A stretch of 64,000 bases of DNA, taken from assembly GCF_007109405.1 (NCBI RefSeq), contig NZ_VJOY01000006.1:1-64000 (forward strand). The letters run 5' to 3'. The first letter of the stretch is position 1, and each line of letters begins with the position of its first letter. Both the position numbers and the translations under genes were made by a program. Below the pieces are notes generated by a model. The model had not been told where the DNA came from and made no database searches. It saw only the letters and a program-made list of their open reading frames with translations. Shown here in pieces: positions 27,777-38,310 of the stretch. Origin of the DNA: Pseudomonas mangiferae. GTDB lineage: Bacteria > Pseudomonadota > Gammaproteobacteria > Pseudomonadales > Pseudomonadaceae.

Positions 27777-28817
27777 TCAGGCGTTGCGCCACTCCGCGGC
27801 CAGGCGTTCCACCAGCTCGGCCGCTGGCAGCTCCCGGGCGAGGGCGGCCGCCTGGCCGGCCCAGTGCACCCCGAAGCCGCGGTTGCCGGCGGCCCGTTGC
27901 AGGGCCTTGGCGGCGTCATAGGCGATGGGGTAGTCCGGCCATGCCGGCGCGCCTGGGCGCTCCAGGTCGTGGAAGCGGTTCACCAGCCCCCGCGCCGGGC
28001 GGCCGGAAATGGCGGCGGTGATGCGGGTTTCCCCGGCCTGGCGCAGGGCGTCGCGGTAGGCGGCGTCCGCGCTGGATTCCGGGCAGAGCACGAAGGCCGT
28101 GCCTAATTGGGCGGCGCAGGCCCCCAGGTCCAGCGCGGCGGCGATGCCCTGGCCGTCCATGATGCCGCCGGCGGCGATCACCGGCAGGCGGCCGCGACGC
28201 GCCAGCAGGCGCACCAGGGCCAGGGTGCCGTAGCCGGCGTCGCCACGCGCCGGGTCGAATACCCCGCGGTGGCCGCCGGCCTCGATCCCCTGGGCCACCA
28301 GCAGGTCGACGCCGGCCGCCTCGGCCTGGGCCGCTTCGTCCGGGGTGGTGACACAGGCCCAGACCTGCAGGCCGGCGGCCTTCAACGCCTGGATGCAGGT
28401 GGCCGCCGGCAGGCCGAAATGCAGGCTGACCACGGCCGGTCGTTCTTCCAGCAGCATCTCCAGCCAGGCCTCGTCTTCGGTGAAGCTGCGGTAGGCGGCC
28501 GCCAGGGTGGCGGGCGGCGTGGCGCCCAGCTCGGCGAAGAACGGCGCCAGATGGGCCAACCAGTCCCGCTCGCGGATGGCATCCGCCGTCGCCGGGCGGT
28601 GGCAGAACAGGTTGACGTTGAATGGCCGGTCGGTGAGGGCGCGGGTCTCACGGATCGCCGTGCGCGCCTGTTCCTCCGAACTGGCGCCCAGGCCCAGGGA
28701 GCCCAGGGCGCCGGCATTGCACACCGCGGCCGCCAGTGCCGGTGTGGAGACCCCGGCCATGGGGGCCTGCACGATGGGGTGGCGCAAGCCGAGGGTGAAC
28801 AACGGATCGACGATCAT
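27777..28817 (-). CDS. Nitronate monooxygenase (2-nitropropane dioxygenase-like)
   Basis: A 346-residue FMN enzyme with TIM-barrel fold. It starts with [19 protein letters not shown] and contains [11 protein letters not shown], the flavin and catalytic-His region of class I nitronate monooxygenases. These detoxify alkyl nitronates such as propionate 3-nitronate. A divergent LysR gene starts 85 bp away and is the probable regulator. Confidence 0.88.
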   Translation of the reverse strand: MIVDPLFTLGLRHPIVQAPMAGVSTPALAAAVCNAGALGSLGLGASSEEQARTAIRETRALTDRPFNVNLFCHRPATADAIRERDWLAHLAPFFAELGATPPATLAAAYRSFTEDEAWLEMLLEERPAVVSLHFGLPAATCIQALKAAGLQVWACVTTPDEAAQAEAAGVDLLVAQGIEAGGHRGVFDPARGDAGYGTLALVRLLARRGRLPVIAAGGIMDGQGIAAALDLGACAAQLGTAFVLCPESSADAAYRDALRQAGETRITAAISGRPARGLVNRFHDLERPGAPAWPDYPIAYDAAKALQRAAGNRGFGVHWAGQAAALARELPAAELVERLAAEWRNA

Positions 28818-28902
28818 GGGCGGGGCTCCGAGCGAAAAGGCTTGCGGGTTTTATCTCATGTAAAGATTATTCGTTCAATTTCATTCTCGTTTGGAGAACG
28901 AT

Positions 28903-29796
28903 TTGGACTTCACCACCCTCGCCATCTTCCGCGCGGTCGCTGAAGAAGCCAGCGTCACCCGCGCCGCCCAGCGTCTGCAGCGGGTCCAGTCCAACGTCAC
29001 CACCCGCATCCGGCAGCTGGAAGACGAGTTGGGCGTGACCCTGTTTTCCCGGGACGGCAAACGCATGCTGCTGACCGAGCAGGGCCGCGCCTACCTGGCC
29101 TACGCCGAGCGCTTGCTGGCGCTGGAGGAGGAGGCCCGACAGGCGGTGCGCCCCGGTCGGCCCGAGGGGTCGCTGCGCCTGGGCAGCATGGAGAGCACCG
29201 CTGCCAGCCGCCTGCCGGCGGTACTGGCGGACTATCACCAGGCCTGGCCCGCGGTGGCCCTGGCGGTAACCACTGGCCCCACCCGAGCGCTGCTGGACGC
29301 GCTGGTGGCGCACCGCCTGGATGCGGCGCTGGTGGCGCGGGCCCTGGTCTGGCAGGACGGCGCCTGGGTGGAGACGCCCCTGCAGCCGGCCCTGGAAGGC
29401 GAGCCGGTGTTCACCGAGGACCTGCTGCTGGTCACCCCGGAAGCCCACCCGTTGGTGAGCGGCCCCCAGGACGTGACGACGCCACGGATCGCCGGCTTCG
29501 CAACGGGGTGCGCCTACCGCGACCTGCTGGCCAGCTGGTTGGCGTCGGCGGGCCGCCGATTGCCGGTACAGGAGGTAGGGTCCTACCACGCGATCCTCGC
29601 CTGCGTAGCGGCGGGGGCCTGCGTGGCGGTGATGCCGCGCAGCGTGCTGGACCTGCTGCGCGAGCCGCCCCGGCTCCGGGTCACGCCCCTGGTTTCGGTG
29701 GATACCCTGCTGGTGCGGCGCCGGGGCTACGCCAGCGCCGCGTTCGACGCCCTGCGCGACGGTCTGCTGGCGGCTCCGACCCGCTCACCCCGGTAA
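28903..29796 (+). CDS. LysR-family transcriptional regulator
   Basis: A 297-residue regulator with an N-terminal helix-turn-helix (about residues 1-60, [14 protein letters not shown]) and a substrate-binding domain. The start is uncertain: TTG 28903 is chosen because GGAG at 28893-28896 stands at a suitable distance, while the TTG at 28891 has no ribosome site. Divergent from the nitronate monooxygenase gene with 85 bp between them, the classical arrangement for a LysR regulator and its target. Confidence 0.87.
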   Translation: MDFTTLAIFRAVAEEASVTRAAQRLQRVQSNVTTRIRQLEDELGVTLFSRDGKRMLLTEQGRAYLAYAERLLALEEEARQAVRPGRPEGSLRLGSMESTAASRLPAVLADYHQAWPAVALAVTTGPTRALLDALVAHRLDAALVARALVWQDGAWVETPLQPALEGEPVFTEDLLLVTPEAHPLVSGPQDVTTPRIAGFATGCAYRDLLASWLASAGRRLPVQEVGSYHAILACVAAGACVAVMPRSVLDLLREPPRLRVTPLVSVDTLLVRRRGYASAAFDALRDGLLAAPTRSPR

Positions 29797-29818
29797 ACCG
29801 TGCCGCGGCCGAGTGCCC

Positions 29819-30415
29819 TCAGGAGCGCTCCAGGGCGCGCACGAAGGCCGGCTCCCCGGCTCGGGCGCGCCGACGGTCGCGCCAGTCCCGCAGCAGTTCC
29901 TCCAGGTAGGGCAGGATCGCCAGCAGGACCATCGCGCCGAACACGCCGGCCAGGTAGCCGATAGGCAGCGGATGGGCCTTCCAATGCAGAGAGAACTCCG
30001 CCGGCGTGTTACCTAGGCCGAACAGCGACAACAGCGCCTGCCAGTGCAGCAGGGCAATCACGCTCAGGCCCATCAGCGGGATCATTTCCAGGAAACTGTG
30101 CACGTGCTGCTCCAGCGGGGTGACCTTCCGCAGGGTCACGGCATAGCTTACGTCCCACAGGGCGGTCAGCTCGTGCAGGACGAAGGCCACCAGCATCAGC
30201 AGGAATATCAGGGCATTCACTTGCAGGAACATGGCCGCCAGCAACGGCACCGCGATCTCCAGCAGCATCAGCAGGTGGATCAAGGTTTCCTTGATGCCGG
30301 TGGTGGTGCTGATCCCGCTGCGCCGGTGGCAGAGCCAGTCGGCGAAGCCGGCCAGCAGCCAGACCGGCAACAGGAAGTACATGAGGTAGGCGGTGGCGAG
30401 GGTTTCGTCAGGCAT
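29819..30415 (-). CDS. Integral membrane protein of unknown function
   Basis: A 198-residue protein with about five or six hydrophobic helices and a short basic C-terminal tail (R-D-W-R-D-R-R-R-A-R). Charged residues near or within the helices (H-E-L-T-A-L-W-D, L-E-Q-H-V-H-S-F-L-E-M) could bind metal or haem, but I do not recognise the family. ATG 30415 is preferred to a start at 30478 since GGGAGAGA precedes it. It ends 22 nt from the convergent LysR gene. Confidence 0.7.
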   Translation of the reverse strand: MPDETLATAYLMYFLLPVWLLAGFADWLCHRRSGISTTTGIKETLIHLLMLLEIAVPLLAAMFLQVNALIFLLMLVAFVLHELTALWDVSYAVTLRKVTPLEQHVHSFLEMIPLMGLSVIALLHWQALLSLFGLGNTPAEFSLHWKAHPLPIGYLAGVFGAMVLLAILPYLEELLRDWRDRRRARAGEPAFVRALERS

Positions 30416-30634
30416 GGTCACGGTCTCTCCCGGTCCTTGGTGGGAAGGTTGCCCGCTCTGCGCCGCGGGTTTGCGCACGCGGCGGGGTGTTCATGGGAAA
30501 ACACCGGGGCGCATCGAGTTCAGAAGGAGCGCAAAAGACACGCGGGGGGCTGTCAAGGTGGCTGAAATATTCAGAACGAATTTCCTGGGCGGCGCCTCCA
30601 ACCCCTACGAACCCCTGGCCTGGAAACGTCGTAC

Positions 30635-33025
30635 ATGCCGCTTGCGTTCCGTTCCACACCGGTCGTCACCGGTGCGTTGTTGGTGCTGTCGGGACTGGCG
30701 TTCGCCGTGGGCGGCGCCTGGTTGCTGGCCCTCGGCGGCAGCGTCTACTACCTGCTGGCGGGACTCGGCCTGGTGGCCGTGGGCGTTCTGCTGCTGAAGG
30801 GCCGTCGCCAGGCGCTCTGGCTGTATGGCCTGCTCTGGGTCGCCACCTTGGCCTGGTCGCTATGGGAAGTGGGGCCGGACCCTTGGGCGCTGGAGCCGCG
30901 CCTGCTGCTGCCAACCCTGCTGGGCCTGTACCTGCTGATGCCCGGGGTGCGGCGCAAGCTGGACGGTAGACGTCCGGTCGGCCGGCGCGGCGCCTGGGTG
31001 TTGCCGCTGCTGGGTGTGCTGCTGGTGGGGTCGCTGTTCTTCGCTCACCCGCGCCCGCAGCCGGCGCCTGACCTGGCGCGGGTGGAGGCGCCGGTGTCCG
31101 ACGGCGTGGCGGAAGCCGACTGGCCGTTCTACGGCCGTACGCCCCGGGGCGAGCGCTGGTCGCCCCTGGAGCAGATCACCCCCGGCAACGTCACCCAATT
31201 GGAGAATGCCTGGACCTACCGCACCGGTGACCAGGCCCGGGACGGCGAGAACGAGCACGGCTACGAATTCAACGTCGAGGTCACGCCGATCAAGGTGGGC
31301 GACCTGCTGTACATCTGCACGCCCCACAGTCAGGTCATCGCCCTCGACCCGGACACCGGCGTCGAGCGCTGGCGCTTCGATCCCAAGCCGCAGACCGGCA
31401 ACAACGCCTACCTGGCCTGCCGTGGCGTGTCCTACTACGAGGCCCCGGCCGGCACGCCCTGCGCCCAGCGCATCATCGCCCCGGTGGCGGACGCCCGGCT
31501 GATGGCCCTGGATGCCCATACCGGCCAGCTCTGCGACGGCTTTGGCGAGCACGGCTACGTGTCCCTCCGGCGCCACCTGGGCGCGGTGCCCGAAGGGTTC
31601 CACTTCGTCACCTCGCCGCCCCTGGTGGCCCAGGACCGGGTGATCCTCGGTGGCTGGATCTACGACGGCCAGGCGACCCACGAGCCCTCCGGCGCGGTGC
31701 GCGCCTTCGATCCGGTCACGGGCGAGATCGCCTGGGCCTGGGACGTGGGCCGGCCCGATTCGCCGGTGGTACATCCGGCTGCCAGCGAGACCTTCACCCG
31801 CGGCACGCCAAACGCCTGGGGCGTCTACACCGCCGACGTCGAGCGGGGCCTGGTCTACCTGCCCACCGGCAATGCCGTGCCGGACTACTACGGGGCGAAG
31901 CGCCGGCCCTTCGACGAGCGCTATTCCAGTTCGGTGGTGGCCTTGGATATCCGCAGCGGTGCGCCTCGCTGGACCTTCCAGACGCTGCACCACGACCTGT
32001 GGGACATGGACGTGCCCATCGGCCCGACCCTGGTGGACCTGCCGCAGCCGAACGGCGCCAGCGTCCCGGCGCTGGTGCAGACCACCAAGCGCGGCGAGCT
32101 GTTCCTGTTGAACCGCGAGACCGGCGAGCCCCTGGCGGACGTGGAAGAGCGCCCCGCGCCCCAGGGCGGCCTGCCCGAGGAAACGGTGGCACCGACCCAG
32201 CCCTACTCGGTGCGCATGCCCTCGTTCGCGCCGCCGCCGGTGCGAGAGCAGGACACCTGGGGCGTGACCCCCTTCGACCAGATGCTCTGCCGCATCCAGT
32301 TCCGACGGATGAACTACCAGGGCGCCTTCACCCCCTTCGTGCAGGACAAACCGACGCTGGTCTACCCGGCCTTCGACGGCGTGATCGACTGGCAGGGTGC
32401 GTCCCTCGACCCCCTGCACCGGCGGCTCTACGCCAATCTCAGCTACATCCCCTTCGTCGCCGAGGTATATGCCCGGGAGGATGCGGAGCGCCGCGGCCTA
32501 GTGGAGCCGTGGGACGGCAAGGGCACGCCGCCGCGACCCAAGGACTTCGCCATCAACCCCCAGTACGGCACACCCTACGTGGTGAAGGTGGAGCCCTGGC
32601 TGGGGATCTTGCAGGCGCCGTGCAAGGCGCCGCCCTGGGGCCAGCTGGCGGCCGTCGACCTGGACAGCCGGCGGATCGCCTGGCAGCACGACGTGGGCAC
32701 CACCCGCGACACCGGTCCGTTCGGCCTGCACCTGAACCTGCCGTTCCCCACCGGCATCTTCAACATCGGCGGCAACCTCAACACCCGCTCGGGCCTGATC
32801 TTCATGGGCGCCACGGCCGACGACTACCTGCGGGCCTTCGAGGCCAGCAGTGGCCGGGAACTCTGGAAAACCCGGCTGCCCGCCGGCGGGCAGGCCACCC
32901 CGATGACCTACCTGGGCAAGGATGGCCGCCAATACGTGGTGATCGCCGCCGGTGGCCACGGCGGTCTGAAGACTCGGTCGGGGGATTACCTGAAGGCCTA
33001 CGCGCTGCCGGCCCAGGGGCGCTGA
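30635..33025 (+). CDS. gcd: Membrane-bound PQQ-dependent glucose dehydrogenase
   Basis: A 796-residue quinoprotein. About five membrane helices span residues 8-140, followed by a periplasmic eight-bladed propeller starting W-P-F-Y-G-R-T-P-R-G-E-R-W-S-P-L. Family motifs include L-H-H-D-L-W-D-M-D-V near 450, the G-G-N-L-N-T-R-S-G-L segment and the final G-G-H-G-G-L-K-T-R-S-G-D-Y. It oxidises glucose to gluconate in the periplasm and passes electrons to ubiquinone. Length fits Gcd (about 800). It is a single gene; no PQQ biosynthesis genes are nearby. Confidence 0.94.
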   Translation: MPLAFRSTPVVTGALLVLSGLAFAVGGAWLLALGGSVYYLLAGLGLVAVGVLLLKGRRQALWLYGLLWVATLAWSLWEVGPDPWALEPRLLLPTLLGLYLLMPGVRRKLDGRRPVGRRGAWVLPLLGVLLVGSLFFAHPRPQPAPDLARVEAPVSDGVAEADWPFYGRTPRGERWSPLEQITPGNVTQLENAWTYRTGDQARDGENEHGYEFNVEVTPIKVGDLLYICTPHSQVIALDPDTGVERWRFDPKPQTGNNAYLACRGVSYYEAPAGTPCAQRIIAPVADARLMALDAHTGQLCDGFGEHGYVSLRRHLGAVPEGFHFVTSPPLVAQDRVILGGWIYDGQATHEPSGAVRAFDPVTGEIAWAWDVGRPDSPVVHPAASETFTRGTPNAWGVYTADVERGLVYLPTGNAVPDYYGAKRRPFDERYSSSVVALDIRSGAPRWTFQTLHHDLWDMDVPIGPTLVDLPQPNGASVPALVQTTKRGELFLLNRETGEPLADVEERPAPQGGLPEETVAPTQPYSVRMPSFAPPPVREQDTWGVTPFDQMLCRIQFRRMNYQGAFTPFVQDKPTLVYPAFDGVIDWQGASLDPLHRRLYANLSYIPFVAEVYAREDAERRGLVEPWDGKGTPPRPKDFAINPQYGTPYVVKVEPWLGILQAPCKAPPWGQLAAVDLDSRRIAWQHDVGTTRDTGPFGLHLNLPFPTGIFNIGGNLNTRSGLIFMGATADDYLRAFEASSGRELWKTRLPAGGQATPMTYLGKDGRQYVVIAAGGHGGLKTRSGDYLKAYALPAQGR

Positions 33026-33179
33026 CCGGCTGTGACGATTTCGGCGATGGGGCCTGCGCGATACCCGTCGCGGTTTGAGCCGTGCTGGGCGGGGGCGGAC
33101 CCGGGCAAGGGCCCGGCAGCGCACGGCGGCCATGGGCGTGGCGTGTTCCGGTTCGGTCTGGCAATTCTCGTCGAGGGGG

Positions 33180-34025
33180 TCAGCCCGCGCGGCGCGAGCG
33201 GCCGGACAGCACCAGGGCAATTCCGCCCAGTACCAGCAGGCCCGACAGCACCCACTGCAACGAGGGCAGCTCCGCCAGCAGCAGCGCCCCGCCCAGGGCC
33301 GTGAGCAGCGGCACGCTCAGTTGCACCGAGGCCGCTTGCAGACCGCCCAGGCCGCCCAGGGCAGCGTACCAGAGGGCATAGCCCAGCCCGGAGGCGAGCC
33401 CGCCGGAGAGCACCGCATAGACCACCCCGTGGACGTCGGCTTCCAGCCGGTTTGCCTGGACCAGGCACAGGGCCAAGGCGAAGGGCACGGCCCGCAGGAA
33501 ATTCCCTGCGGTGGCCGCCAGCGGGTCGCCCCGGCGGCGCGAGGGCAGGCTGTAGAACGCCCAGGCCAGCCCGGCGGCGATCATCAGCAGGGCGGCGAAC
33601 GGCTCCGGTGAACGGGCGCCGGGCAGCAGCAGGTAGACCACGCCGGCCAAGGCCAGCCCCAGCCCGACCGATTGCCGGCCACCGGGACGCTCGCCCTGGC
33701 GCCAGGCGGCCAGGAACATCCCGGCCTGCACGCCGCCGAACAGCAGCAGGGCACCGGTGGCCGCGCCCAGGTCGCGGTAGGCGTAGGAAAAGCCGCCGGC
33801 GTAGGCGAACAGTGCGAGCGCGCCGGGCCAGTCGCCGGCGAACGGCTGGCGCTGGCGCAGGCGGACCAGCACGGCCAGCACCAACGCCCCGGCGAGCAGG
33901 CGCAGCAGGGTGAAGCTGGCGGCATCCAAGGCGGTGTCCCGCAAGGCCAGGCGGCATAGCAAGGAGTTGCCGGCGAAGGCCAGCATCGCCAGCAGGGTGA
34001 ACAGCAGGATTCGGGAACGAGGCAT
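33180..34025 (-). CDS. EamA/DMT-family transporter
   Basis: A 281-residue protein with ten hydrophobic helices in two homologous halves (about 5-135 and 145-275), the plan of drug/metabolite exporters of the EamA family. Substrate cannot be told from sequence. It is convergent to gcd with 154 bp between stop codons and divergent from the cystine transporter gene. Confidence 0.87.
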   Translation of the reverse strand: MPRSRILLFTLLAMLAFAGNSLLCRLALRDTALDAASFTLLRLLAGALVLAVLVRLRQRQPFAGDWPGALALFAYAGGFSYAYRDLGAATGALLLFGGVQAGMFLAAWRQGERPGGRQSVGLGLALAGVVYLLLPGARSPEPFAALLMIAAGLAWAFYSLPSRRRGDPLAATAGNFLRAVPFALALCLVQANRLEADVHGVVYAVLSGGLASGLGYALWYAALGGLGGLQAASVQLSVPLLTALGGALLLAELPSLQWVLSGLLVLGGIALVLSGRSRRAG

Positions 34026-34228
34026 CGTGTCCTCGGCGCTTAGGAAGGGGTTTCACTATGGGCGAACTCGGCTGCGGACCCAACCCTTCGGTTATGAGCC
34101 ATGCCTTTTCAATCTAAATGGGCGACGAAGGCGGCTGTTACCATCCCGGACCTTGCACGTTCGTGCAGACCCTTCTTGCGACGGCAGCGTATGGCGCTGC
34201 CGTCGTGCATTTCCAGCGGAGAAAAAGG

Positions 34229-35617
34229 ATGAACATGCCGCTCGTTTTGAATATCGCGGGCTTCCTGGCCCTGTTGCTGGTCCTGGCGCGCAGCGGGGCT
34301 CATTGGAGCCTGTCGCGCAAGGTACTGGTCGGCCTGCTCTTGGGCGCGGGCTACGGCCTGGTCCTGCAACTGCTCCATGGCGAGAACGCTGCGGTACTGA
34401 AGACCTCCGTCGCCTGGTTCGACATCGTCGGCAGCGGCTACGTGAAGCTGCTGCAGATGCTGGTGATGCCCCTGGTCTTTGTGTCCATCCTCGGTGCCGT
34501 CGCCCGCCTGCGGGATGCGGCTTCCCTGGGGCGGATCAGCGTGGCGGTGCTGGGCGTACTGCTGTTCACCACCGCCATCGCCGCCCTGGTGGGGGTATTC
34601 GTCACCCGCCTGTTCGGCCTCACCGCCGAGGGCCTGGTGCAGGGCGACCAGGAAAGCGCGCGCCTGTCCCTCATCCAGAGCCACTACGCGGGCCAGGTAG
34701 CAGACCTCAGTGTGCCGCAGCTGCTGCTGTCGCTGTTGCCGCAGAACCCGTTCGCCGACCTCGCCGGCGCCAATCCCACCTCCATCATCAGCGTGGTGAT
34801 CTTCGCTGCGTTCCTCGGCGTGGCGGCCCTGGGCCTGCTTAAGGAGGACGAGGTTCGCGGTCGCCGCGTGCTGGCGGCCATCGACGCGCTGCAGGCCTGG
34901 GTGATGAAGCTGGTGCGCCTGGTGATGAGGCTGACGCCCTACGGCGTACTGGCGCTGATGACCAAGGTGGTGGCGGGCTCCAACCTGCAGGACATCCTCA
35001 AGCTGGGCGGCTTCCTGCTGGCGTCCTACCTGGGGCTGGCGATCATGTTCGGGGTGCATGCGCTGCTGCTGTCGGTCAACGGCATCAACCCGCTGCGGTT
35101 CTTCCAGAGGGTCTGGCCGGTGCTCACCTTCGCCTTCACCAGCCGCTCCAGCGCGGCGACCATCCCCCTCAACGTGGAGACCCAGGTACGGCGCCTGGGG
35201 GTGCCGGAGTCCATCGCCAGTTTCTCCGCCTCCTTCGGCGCCACCATCGGTCAGAACGGCTGCGCCGGCCTCTACCCGGCGATGCTGGCGGCGATGGTGG
35301 CGCCCACCCTGGGCATCGACCCCCTGGACCCGGTGTGGGTCGCCACCCTGGTAGGCATCGTCACCCTGAGTTCGGCAGGGGTGGCCGGGGTCGGCGGCGG
35401 TGCCACCTTCGCCGCGCTGCTGGTGCTGCCGGCCATGGGCCTGCCGGTGACCCTGGTGGCGTTGCTGATTTCCATCGAGCCGCTGATCGACATGGGCCGC
35501 ACCGCCCTCAACGTCAACGGTTCCCTCACCGCGGGTACCCTCACCAGCCGCTGGTTCGGCGCCGGCGAACGCGCGTCGTCGGCCGAGGACGGGCAGGCCG
35601 AGCCGGTGCACGGCTGA
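34229..35617 (+). CDS. tcyP: L-cystine:cation symporter TcyP-like (dicarboxylate/amino acid:cation symporter family)
   Basis: A 462-residue membrane protein of the DAACS family. The [15 protein letters not shown] segment near 71-85, the [11 protein letters not shown] motif near 305-315 (a serine-rich loop), [14 protein letters not shown] and [11 protein letters not shown] match TcyP/YdjN cystine importers rather than DctA. ATG 34229 is chosen, with AGCGGAG and AAGG upstream. The frame is open from 34118 but that extension is not typical. Followed by a strong terminator. Confidence 0.87.
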   Translation: MNMPLVLNIAGFLALLLVLARSGAHWSLSRKVLVGLLLGAGYGLVLQLLHGENAAVLKTSVAWFDIVGSGYVKLLQMLVMPLVFVSILGAVARLRDAASLGRISVAVLGVLLFTTAIAALVGVFVTRLFGLTAEGLVQGDQESARLSLIQSHYAGQVADLSVPQLLLSLLPQNPFADLAGANPTSIISVVIFAAFLGVAALGLLKEDEVRGRRVLAAIDALQAWVMKLVRLVMRLTPYGVLALMTKVVAGSNLQDILKLGGFLLASYLGLAIMFGVHALLLSVNGINPLRFFQRVWPVLTFAFTSRSSAATIPLNVETQVRRLGVPESIASFSASFGATIGQNGCAGLYPAMLAAMVAPTLGIDPLDPVWVATLVGIVTLSSAGVAGVGGGATFAALLVLPAMGLPVTLVALLISIEPLIDMGRTALNVNGSLTAGTLTSRWFGAGERASSAEDGQAEPVHG

Positions 35618-35634
35618 GGCCTGGTGCGTGACGA

Positions 35635-35660
35635 AGAAAGCCGGTTCGCCGGCTTTTTTC
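35635..35660 (+). terminator. Rho-independent terminator after the cystine symporter gene
   Basis: AAAGCCGG (35637-35644), loop TTCG, CCGGCTTTTTT: an 8-bp stem followed by six T. Confidence 0.9.
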
Positions 35661-35905
35661 ATGGGCGGCCGATGGGGGCTACGAACCCTGCTGACGCTTC
35701 GCGGGGCGGGTGTCGATTCCCACGTCACGCCGTACGCGGCACAGGCTTTTGCTCGCTGGCCCGACACCACGACCGGCTCGTTCATGGCAGGGCGACAGTG
35801 CCTCACCCGGCACGGCCGAAGCACCAGTCCCGCTGACCAGTCAGCCAGGAACAGGCGCCTGCTCGCTGATTTTTAGGCGAGGCGAAGACAAGGAATGGTC
35901 CGGCC

Positions 35906-35919
35906 TTGATGCCGGTCAA
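35906..35919 (+). promoter_or_regulatory. ANR/DNR (FNR-type) binding site upstream of nirK
   Basis: TTGATGCCGGTCAA differs from the palindromic consensus TTGAT-N4-ATCAA by one base. It lies 65 nt before the nirK start codon. With the usual centre at -41.5, transcription would start near 35954, giving a leader of about 30 nt. This suggests activation at low oxygen and by nitric oxide. Confidence 0.75.
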
Positions 35920-35984
35920 TGAGCCCCGGCCTTCCTGCGGGGATGCTTGCGCCATACCCCCATCCGCGGGGAAAGGAGCGTCCC

Positions 35985-37169
35985 ATGAATCGTATGAAAC
36001 ACACTGTTCTCGCCGTTGCGATCGGCGTGGCGAGCCTGTTCGCGGCCCTGCCCTCGGTCGAGGCCGCCTCTGCCCAGGAAATCATGGCGGCGAGCCGCGA
36101 CCAGGCGCCCGACCTGTCCAAGCTGCCCCACGAGCGGGTGCAACTGGTCCGCCCGCCGTTCATCCACGCCCACGAGCAGGTGGCCAAGGGCGGGCCGAAG
36201 GTGGTGCAGTTCACTCTGCCGATCCAGGAGAAGGACCTGGTGCTGGACGCCCGAGGTACCACGATCCACGCCATGACCTTCGGCGGCTCCGTGCCCGGGC
36301 CGATGCTGGTGGTGCACGAGGGCGACTACGTGGAAGTCACCCTGGTCAACCTGGCCAGCAACACCATGCCCCACAACATCGACTTCCATGCCGCTACCGG
36401 CGCCATGGGCGGTGGCGACTTCACCCACGTTTCCCCCGGCCAGCAGGTGACCCTGCGCTGGAAGGCCACCCGCCCCGGCACCTTCGTCTACCACTGCGCC
36501 CCCGGCGGCTCCATGACCCCCTGGCACCTGGTGCAGGGCATGCAGGGCGCGGTGATGGTATTGCCCCGCGATGGGTTGAAGGACGAGAAAGGCCAGCCAC
36601 TGAACTACGACCGCGCCTACTACATCGGCGAATCCGAGTTCTATGTGCCCAAGGATGCCCAGGGAGCCTTCAAGCGCTACCCGTCCCTGGGAGCGTCGAT
36701 GCCTGACACGCTGCAGGCCATGCGCGGCCTGATTCCCACCCACGTGGTGTTCAACGGCGCCGTGGGCGCCCTCACTGGCGAGCACGCCCTGCGCGCCAAG
36801 GTGGGCGAGCGGGTCCTGTTCGTCCATTCCCAGGCCAACCGCGACAGCCGTCCGCACCTGATCGGCGGTCACGGCGACTACGTCTGGGAGGAGGGCAAGT
36901 TCAACAACCCGCCGCTGCGTGACCTGGAAACCTGGTTCATCCGGGGCGGCTCCGCCGGTGCCGCGCTGTACAGCTTCCGCCAGCCGGGCACCTACGTGTA
37001 CCTCAACCACAACCTGATCGAGGCCATCGAACTGGGCGCCGCCGCCCAGGTGGTGGTGGACGGCGATCGCTGGGATCACGACCTGATGACCCAGCCGAGC
37101 CCGGTCGGGCCGATCCAGGCCGACACCGACCTGACCCTGCCGGTGGAGGCCGCGGCTACCGCGCCCTGA
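35985..37169 (+). CDS. nirK: Copper-containing nitrite reductase
   Basis: A 394-residue periplasmic enzyme that reduces nitrite to nitric oxide. A signal peptide covers residues 1-27 (cut after P-S-V-E-A). Two cupredoxin domains follow. The type 1 copper ligands are H130, C171, H181 and M186; the type 2 copper ligands are H135, H170 and H342, with D133 as active-site Asp and the H-L-I-G-G-H segment (291-296) carrying the catalytic His. ATG 35985 has AAGGAG upstream. An ANR/DNR site precedes it and a terminator follows, so it is a single-gene unit; no other nitrite or nitric oxide reductase gene is in the window. Confidence 0.95.
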   Translation: MNRMKHTVLAVAIGVASLFAALPSVEAASAQEIMAASRDQAPDLSKLPHERVQLVRPPFIHAHEQVAKGGPKVVQFTLPIQEKDLVLDARGTTIHAMTFGGSVPGPMLVVHEGDYVEVTLVNLASNTMPHNIDFHAATGAMGGGDFTHVSPGQQVTLRWKATRPGTFVYHCAPGGSMTPWHLVQGMQGAVMVLPRDGLKDEKGQPLNYDRAYYIGESEFYVPKDAQGAFKRYPSLGASMPDTLQAMRGLIPTHVVFNGAVGALTGEHALRAKVGERVLFVHSQANRDSRPHLIGGHGDYVWEEGKFNNPPLRDLETWFIRGGSAGAALYSFRQPGTYVYLNHNLIEAIELGAAAQVVVDGDRWDHDLMTQPSPVGPIQADTDLTLPVEAAATAP

Positions 37170-37189
37170 CCTGCAGAACGTCCTCTCAC

Positions 37190-37220
37190 CCGAGCCCGGC
37201 ATTCGCCGGGCTCTTCGTTT
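37190..37220 (+). terminator. Rho-independent terminator of nirK
   Basis: GAGCCCGGC (37192-37200), loop ATTC, GCCGGGCTC, then TTCGTTT: a 9-bp stem 22 nt after the stop codon. Confidence 0.85.
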
Positions 37221-37521
37221 GGGCGAGCGGTATGAAGGTCGGCCGCTCCTGCCTGGTCGTGCCCAACCGTCCGTCCGGTGTTTTTTTCGCCACGAAACGC
37301 GCGCCGTTCCGCTGGAGGCCACGGTCCATCGAAGGTCGCCGAAAAAAGGTCGGAAACCCCCGTTCCAGGCGGCCTCCAGGGCCATGCCGTTGGTCCGCCC
37401 CGACCTCAAGCCGATACCGTAGCCGACGATAGCTTGGCCGACGCCGCACCAGGATCTGCGCGCGCCTACCATGCCTGCCCGGAATGAGGATCGTCGAGGG
37501 CAGCACCAGAAGTGCCTACCG
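37221..37521. other. Intergenic region between nirK terminator and alginate lyase gene
   Basis: About 300 bp with no convincing gene. It includes short A and T runs (for example TTTTTTT near 37280 and AAAAAA near 37342) and probably the promoter of the lyase gene, but no clear promoter boxes were found. The frames open on both strands here look like chance. Confidence 0.5.
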
Positions 37522-38184
37522 ATGATCGATCTCTCCGTTTGGAACCTCACGCTTCCCGAACAGGTCCCGCTGCGGACCATCCAGACCCCGCAGATGCAGT
37601 CGGGCTACAACAGCAAGTATTTCTATCGCAACGGTGAGTCGTTCGTCTTCTGGGCGCCGGTCACCGGGACCGCCACCGGCAACAGCGACTTCCCCCGCAG
37701 CGAACTGCGGGAGGTCTACCCCGACGGCAAGGCGCGCAACTGGCAGTACAGCGAGGGCAACCACACCCTCAGCGCCCGCCTGGCGGTGAACAAAGTGCCG
37801 TCCACCGGCCAGATCGTCATCGGCCAGGTGCACGCCAAGGACAACCTCACGCCCTACGTGAAACTGATCTACAGCCAAGTGAAGGGCGTCGGGTACGTCC
37901 AGGTCTACCTGCGCCAACGACCCAACGACGTGAAGAGCCCGCTGGTCATGACCTACAAGAGCATGCCCCTGGACTACTTCTTCAACTACACCATCACCAT
38001 CACCCGGGCCGGCCAGCTGATGATCGACATCGCCGGTCAGCAGTACGTCAACCGCATCGACCCCAGCTGGGCCAGCAAGCATTTCTACTTCAAGGCGGGC
38101 GTCTACACCCTGGACAACCAGGGCCCCGCCACCGAAGGCGGCCAGGCCGAGTTCGCCGAACTCAACGTGGTGCACCAGAAGTAG
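37522..38184 (+). CDS. Polysaccharide lyase family 7 (alginate lyase-type) protein
   Basis: A 220-residue protein with the PL7 jelly-roll motifs in order: R-S-E-L-R-E near residues 64-69, Q-V-H-A-K-D (Q-I/V-H with catalytic His) near 113-118 and Y-F-K-A-G-V-Y near 191-197. Such enzymes cleave alginate by beta-elimination. No signal peptide is seen from ATG 37522, so export, if any, must use another route, or the enzyme stays inside. The ribosome site is weak. A terminator follows. Substrate is inferred from the family. Confidence 0.88.
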   Translation: MIDLSVWNLTLPEQVPLRTIQTPQMQSGYNSKYFYRNGESFVFWAPVTGTATGNSDFPRSELREVYPDGKARNWQYSEGNHTLSARLAVNKVPSTGQIVIGQVHAKDNLTPYVKLIYSQVKGVGYVQVYLRQRPNDVKSPLVMTYKSMPLDYFFNYTITITRAGQLMIDIAGQQYVNRIDPSWASKHFYFKAGVYTLDNQGPATEGGQAEFAELNVVHQK

Positions 38185-38241
38185 TGCGGCGGCTGCGATG
38201 ACGCTGAGGTCGGCGTGAGCACGATCCGATCGTGACGAATG

Positions 38242-38271
38242 AAAAAGCCCGGCGCAGGCCGGGCTTTTTTT
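38242..38271 (+). terminator. Rho-independent terminator of the alginate lyase gene
   Basis: AAAGCCCGGC, loop GCAG, GCCGGGCTTT with flanking A and T runs, so it can act on both strands. It also lies downstream of the minus-strand Tae4 operon. Confidence 0.9.
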
Positions 38272-38310
38272 AGTGAGACGAATGATTGCATCGAGCACCT
38301 GAGCAGTGCG

